The translations under genes and the position numbers were made by a program. A DNA stretch of 64,000 nt from JAFDCJ01 sp964527835 (GTDB lineage: Bacteria > Desulfobacterota > Desulfobacteria > Desulfobacterales > JAFDCJ01), in the NCBI GenBank assembly GCA_964527835.1, contig CAZGNV010000007.1:1-64000 (forward strand), in the 5' to 3' direction. Each line of letters starts with the position of its first letter. The stretch's first letter is position 1. The notes beneath the pieces are model-generated. The model worked only from the letters and a program-made list of their open reading frames with translations. It was not told where the DNA came from and searched no databases. This document shows positions 61,901 to 64,000 of this stretch, piece after piece.

Positions 61901-64000
61901 CCAACGGAAATCCACCGATCGTAACCCAGTACGATGCCGCCACGCGTTGTTACCCGGTGAGAGTGACGAACTCTCTGGGGCATGTGGCGGAATATGAATA
62001 TGATTACCGCTTCGGCAAGGTTGCGGCCCACAAGGATGTTAACGGCAACTGGACCTATTACGATTATGATGTTTTTGGACGCCTTGCAGAGGTGGACCAG
62101 CCGGATGGCGGTCGGCAAACCTTCACCTACCGCGATGATGTTGTACCGCAATACATGATCGCCAGCATCAAGGAAAACGAAGCCGGCGATACCATCGACA
62201 GCTATGCTTTTTGGGACGGGCTGGGCCGCAAAGTCCAGACCCTTCATTTTGGTGAACAGGGGAAGCCCATCGTCACAAAGATTCGGTATGACGAAATGGG
62301 CCGGGCCGCACAACGCATGGGGCCCTTTTTCGGTGATTATGTCGGCTATTATGACGACAGCCAGATTCCTGCTGATATCCCTTGTTCGAAAACCGTCTAT
62401 GACTTGCGGGGCCGTCCCAAAACAGTGGAGACGGCCCTGGGAACAGATGCATTGCCCGCAACCAAGGCCTTGACTACATTCAGCTACAGCAGGCTTTCAA
62501 CCACCGTCACCGATGCGGACGGGGCCCGCAAAACCGAGACCAGAGACTATCTGGGCAGAATTGTCGAAGTCATCGAATACAATGATCTGGAGCAATTTCG
62601 CACCACTTACGAATATAGTGCCGCCGGAGATTTATTGCAGGTGGTGGATAATGACGGCAACACCACCACGATCAGCTATGATTCGCTGGGCCGCAAGATC
62701 AGCATGGATGATCCCGACATGGGATACTGGCAATACACCTATGATGCCAACGGCAATTTGAAAACTCAAACCGACGCCAAGGGCCAAGTCATCACCTTTG
62801 GGTATGATGCGCTCAACAGGGTCGTCTCCAAAATATATTCCACCGCGGATGCGCCGGTACATTACTTTTATGATGAGCCGTCGATTGCAAACGGCATCGG
62901 GCGGCTTTACCGCCAGGAAAACACCGCGGCTGCCACCACTGTTGAGGCCTATGACCCGCTGGGCCGCATCCTGCGGGCCTCGCGGACCATCAGCGGCGCA
63001 CCGCACAATTCCTATGTGAGCGAATCGCGCTATGATGTATCCGGCAAACTGACCGCCATGGTATATCCGGACGGCTACCAGGTCAACTATTCCTATCATC
63101 CGGGCAGCGGCCTTCTCAAAGATGTTGTCGGCATCACGGACTTTACTGAATACGCCCAGCTGGAAGACTACGATGCGGCCGGCAGGGTCGGCTACATTTA
63201 CTATGGAGACGGCACGGCTGCCACCTACGACTATGACAGCAAAAGCACCCGCCTGCTGGCCATCAAAGCCCTGGACCCGCAGCTTGCCACCATCAATGAC
63301 AGGCGCTATCAGTACTCGGCCGCCGGCGATATAATCAAGATCATCGAAAGCCAGGCTTCCAAAACCACCACCCGCTATTATGCCTATGACAAACTGCACC
63401 GGCTGGTATCAGAATCCGGAACGGACACCTATGAATACCTGCAGCCGGCAATTTTAGGCAGTACCTATGGCGGCAGAGCACCGTCTCACGCGGTAGAGTC
63501 TGTCAATTTATACGGCACCGATTACGCCTATGAATACGATGCCAACGGTAACATGATCCGCGGCTGGGATTTTTCAGACCCCTCGCAGGTGGCCCAAAGA
63601 ACCATCACTTACAACGCGGATAACATGCCCACACGCATCGAACGGCAGAGCAACGGCCAATCCCGGCAGGTGGATTTTGTCTATGATGGCAACAGCGTGC
63701 GGGTCAAAAAACAGGTTGCCGGAGGGTCCACCCGCTTTTACATTGGCGCGCACTTTGAGGTTGCAGACGGCGTTGAGATCAAGTATATTTTTGCGGGCAG
63801 TCTGCGCATTGCCCGCATCACCGGCAGCCGGCAATTGTTTTTCCACAAGGATCACCTGGGCAGCACGGTGGCCATGACCGATTATGCCGAAGGCGCCGTG
63901 GTGGAGGCAGCCGGTTATTTGCCTTTCGGTCTGACAAGAGGTCAATCTCAAACGGAGGTGAGCTACTATAAATTCACTGACCAGCAGCTGGATGCCGAAA
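58951..64000 (+). CDS. SpvB/FG-GAP/RHS-repeat secreted protein (partial, open at window end)
   Basis: At least 1683 aa with no stop before 64000. The N-terminus looks like a signal peptide (basic start, hydrophobic core to about residue 30). A SpvB/TcaC-like domain follows (SVNTFQYTGAAVTRIPI, APRLSLAYNSYRKSG, WLGIGWALGMGAIQRST). Then come six full and one partial FG-GAP/VCBS units (60007-61137) with DYNGDGRxD metal-binding loops, a TcdB middle-type region (RIANGRGAETFLEYA), and many YD repeats from about 61.9 kb to the end. YD proteins form shells around a C-terminal effector. The RHS core and any toxin tip lie beyond the window. GGGGTGCGG precedes the ATG; ATG 58939 is also in frame. Confidence 0.85.
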   Translation, partial: MNKSKGRKWAASFCCFLFLICITLIPCLAETPPTTESVESTDTGVDAQADSSISVPSVNTFQYTGAAVTRIPILVPPGRNGVAPRLSLAYNSYRKSGWLGIGWALGMGAIQRSTCHGVDYGGDEYVAVINGSTAELVRRTEDWGAHYYGAKIEGAFSRYYKSPSSGGWEVTTKDGMKYYYGTTPASRQDDPENGGRIFKWCLDRVEDTNGNTMTVEYQKDQGAIYLYRIDYTSHPDLPASNYVIFHTEDRPDAVAMFSTNFKVKTARRLKSIEIRTRNDLVRVYALEYTQSASTLRSLLKSVRQFGSDAAVDDAGNITGGHSLPAIVYDWQGDTSDVFSNAYSTTSGMEGYHLNTIRDRALAFDYNGDGRHDLFFYRPDSDKIGIVRSNGDCTFDGVYEGSAIGFAGYGLDSLRDRVFAFDYNADGRSDLFFYRPDSNLAGVARSNGDGSFTNVHYSSSGMAGYPITSERDAAFAFDYNGDGRQDLFFYRPDSDKIGIVRSNGDGTFDGVYEGSSVGFAGYKLNSLRDRVLAFDYNGDGRSDLFFYRPDSNLAGVASSNGDGSFTNVHYSSSGMAGYPITSERDAAFAFDYNGDGRQDLFFYRPDSDKIGIVRSNGDGTFDGVYEGSSVGFAGYKLNSLRDRVLAFDYNGDGRSDLFFYRPDSNLCGVARSNGDGSFTNVYHSGSGIAGYDITSQRDMAFAFDYNGNGRGDLFLFRPDSDTATVVRSGWMVADLLNRIANGRGAETFLEYADSSQYPNGLLPFIVHPVSRISVDDGLGHNFVVQYGYGGGLFDYTSREFRGFATVAKTNPDGTTLTSWFHQDEFFKGRQYRVESREYAGGPLINTVDFDWQKSASGAQATFVALQSKVSRIFENNQPAVETQEDYTYYPATGFLQTTTSRVIYGAAGQSVTTAYEYRNYGDWIWRKIRQELINGDGLTIRETRFDHDNGTGNLLSKEFVLDTGQNPVIQMRYDDYGNLKELHDANGNPPIVTQYDAATRCYPVRVTNSLGHVAEYEYDYRFGKVAAHKDVNGNWTYYDYDVFGRLAEVDQPDGGRQTFTYRDDVVPQYMIASIKENEAGDTIDSYAFWDGLGRKVQTLHFGEQGKPIVTKIRYDEMGRAAQRMGPFFGDYVGYYDDSQIPADIPCSKTVYDLRGRPKTVETALGTDALPATKALTTFSYSRLSTTVTDADGARKTETRDYLGRIVEVIEYNDLEQFRTTYEYSAAGDLLQVVDNDGNTTTISYDSLGRKISMDDPDMGYWQYTYDANGNLKTQTDAKGQVITFGYDALNRVVSKIYSTADAPVHYFYDEPSIANGIGRLYRQENTAAATTVEAYDPLGRILRASRTISGAPHNSYVSESRYDVSGKLTAMVYPDGYQVNYSYHPGSGLLKDVVGITDFTEYAQLEDYDAAGRVGYIYYGDGTAATYDYDSKSTRLLAIKALDPQLATINDRRYQYSAAGDIIKIIESQASKTTTRYYAYDKLHRLVSESGTDTYEYLQPAILGSTYGGRAPSHAVESVNLYGTDYAYEYDANGNMIRGWDFSDPSQVAQRTITYNADNMPTRIERQSNGQSRQVDFVYDGNSVRVKKQVAGGSTRFYIGAHFEVADGVEIKYIFAGSLRIARITGSRQLFFHKDHLGSTVAMTDYAEGAVVEAAGYLPFGLTRGQSQTEVSYYKFTDQQLDAE
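60007..61137 (+). repeat. 339-bp tandem repeats encoding paired FG-GAP units
   Basis: Alternating 57- and 56-residue units (171 + 168 bp) begin at 60007, 60178, 60346, 60517, 60685 and 60856, with a partial seventh from 61024. The 339-bp period is exact. Pairs starting at 60346 and 60685 are almost identical at DNA level, silent positions included, indicating recent duplication or gene conversion. Each unit holds FDYNGDGRxDLFFYRPDS. Confidence 0.92.

Overview
The window reads as chromosome of a Gram-negative bacterium, most likely a sulfate-reducer-type deltaproteobacterium (Desulfobacterota, Desulfobacteraceae-like). That placement is inferred from overall gene content: two MCE/Mla envelope lipid systems, a DsrE-like protein, a clostridial/Desulfovibrio-style single-cluster ferredoxin and moderately high G+C. 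No rRNA or tRNA is present to fix it. The sequence is a draft scaffold: a 100-base N run at 36038-36137 has an exact 55-bp duplication on its two sides. I see no tRNA, rRNA, CRISPR array, insertion sequence or prophage.

Layout. 1-1.7 kb: palindromic intergenic repeat, then glycerol kinase. 1.7-4.9 kb: CheX-CheX-FliN fusion, K+ channel, secreted MORN-repeat protein. 4.9-12.5 kb (minus strand): pyruvate kinase, phosphoglucomutase-type enzyme, glucosylglycerate-phosphorylase-like GH13 enzyme, phosphate acetyltransferase. 12.6-17.3 kb: a free-standing small gene, then mlaE-F-D-C-A, whose ATPase carries an unusual C-terminal domain. 17.5-21 kb: two different GAPDH genes in tandem and a glycerate 2-kinase. 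21-28 kb (minus strand): a second MCE transport operon headed by a TolC/NodT-like outer-membrane lipoprotein. 28-35 kb: phosphoglucose isomerase behind a promoter that overlaps a perfect palindrome, a lipoprotein, a giant AsmA-like protein, a DsrE-like protein. 35.6-46.6 kb: GT39-type glycosyltransferase (split by the gap artefact), M20 dipeptidase, glutamine amidotransferase, ABM monooxygenase, variant archaemetzincin, fused HisHF, penicillin-binding transpeptidase, small genes, HIT protein. 47-57 kb: GalT-like protein, TerB-like and TPR proteins, CPA1 antiporter, MFS transporter, ferredoxin, MurB, YihY. 57-64 kb: a secreted cassette of tail-fibre-like protein, Ca-binding-repeat protein and a very large SpvB/FG-GAP/RHS protein that runs off the window.

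How the genes fit together. Two themes dominate. The first is envelope lipid homeostasis: two complete MCE systems, the AsmA-like protein, MurB, a transpeptidase and several lipoproteins. The second is lower glycolysis and compatible-solute turnover: a phosphorylase releasing glucose-1-phosphate and glycerate, a mutase, PGI, GAPDH, glycerate kinase, pyruvate kinase and Pta together could take glucosylglycerate or glycerol to acetyl phosphate. At least seven copies of a dispersed intergenic repeat punctuate the region. Small genes below the usual ORF cutoff are reported at 47304, 49036 (minus) and 56546 (minus).
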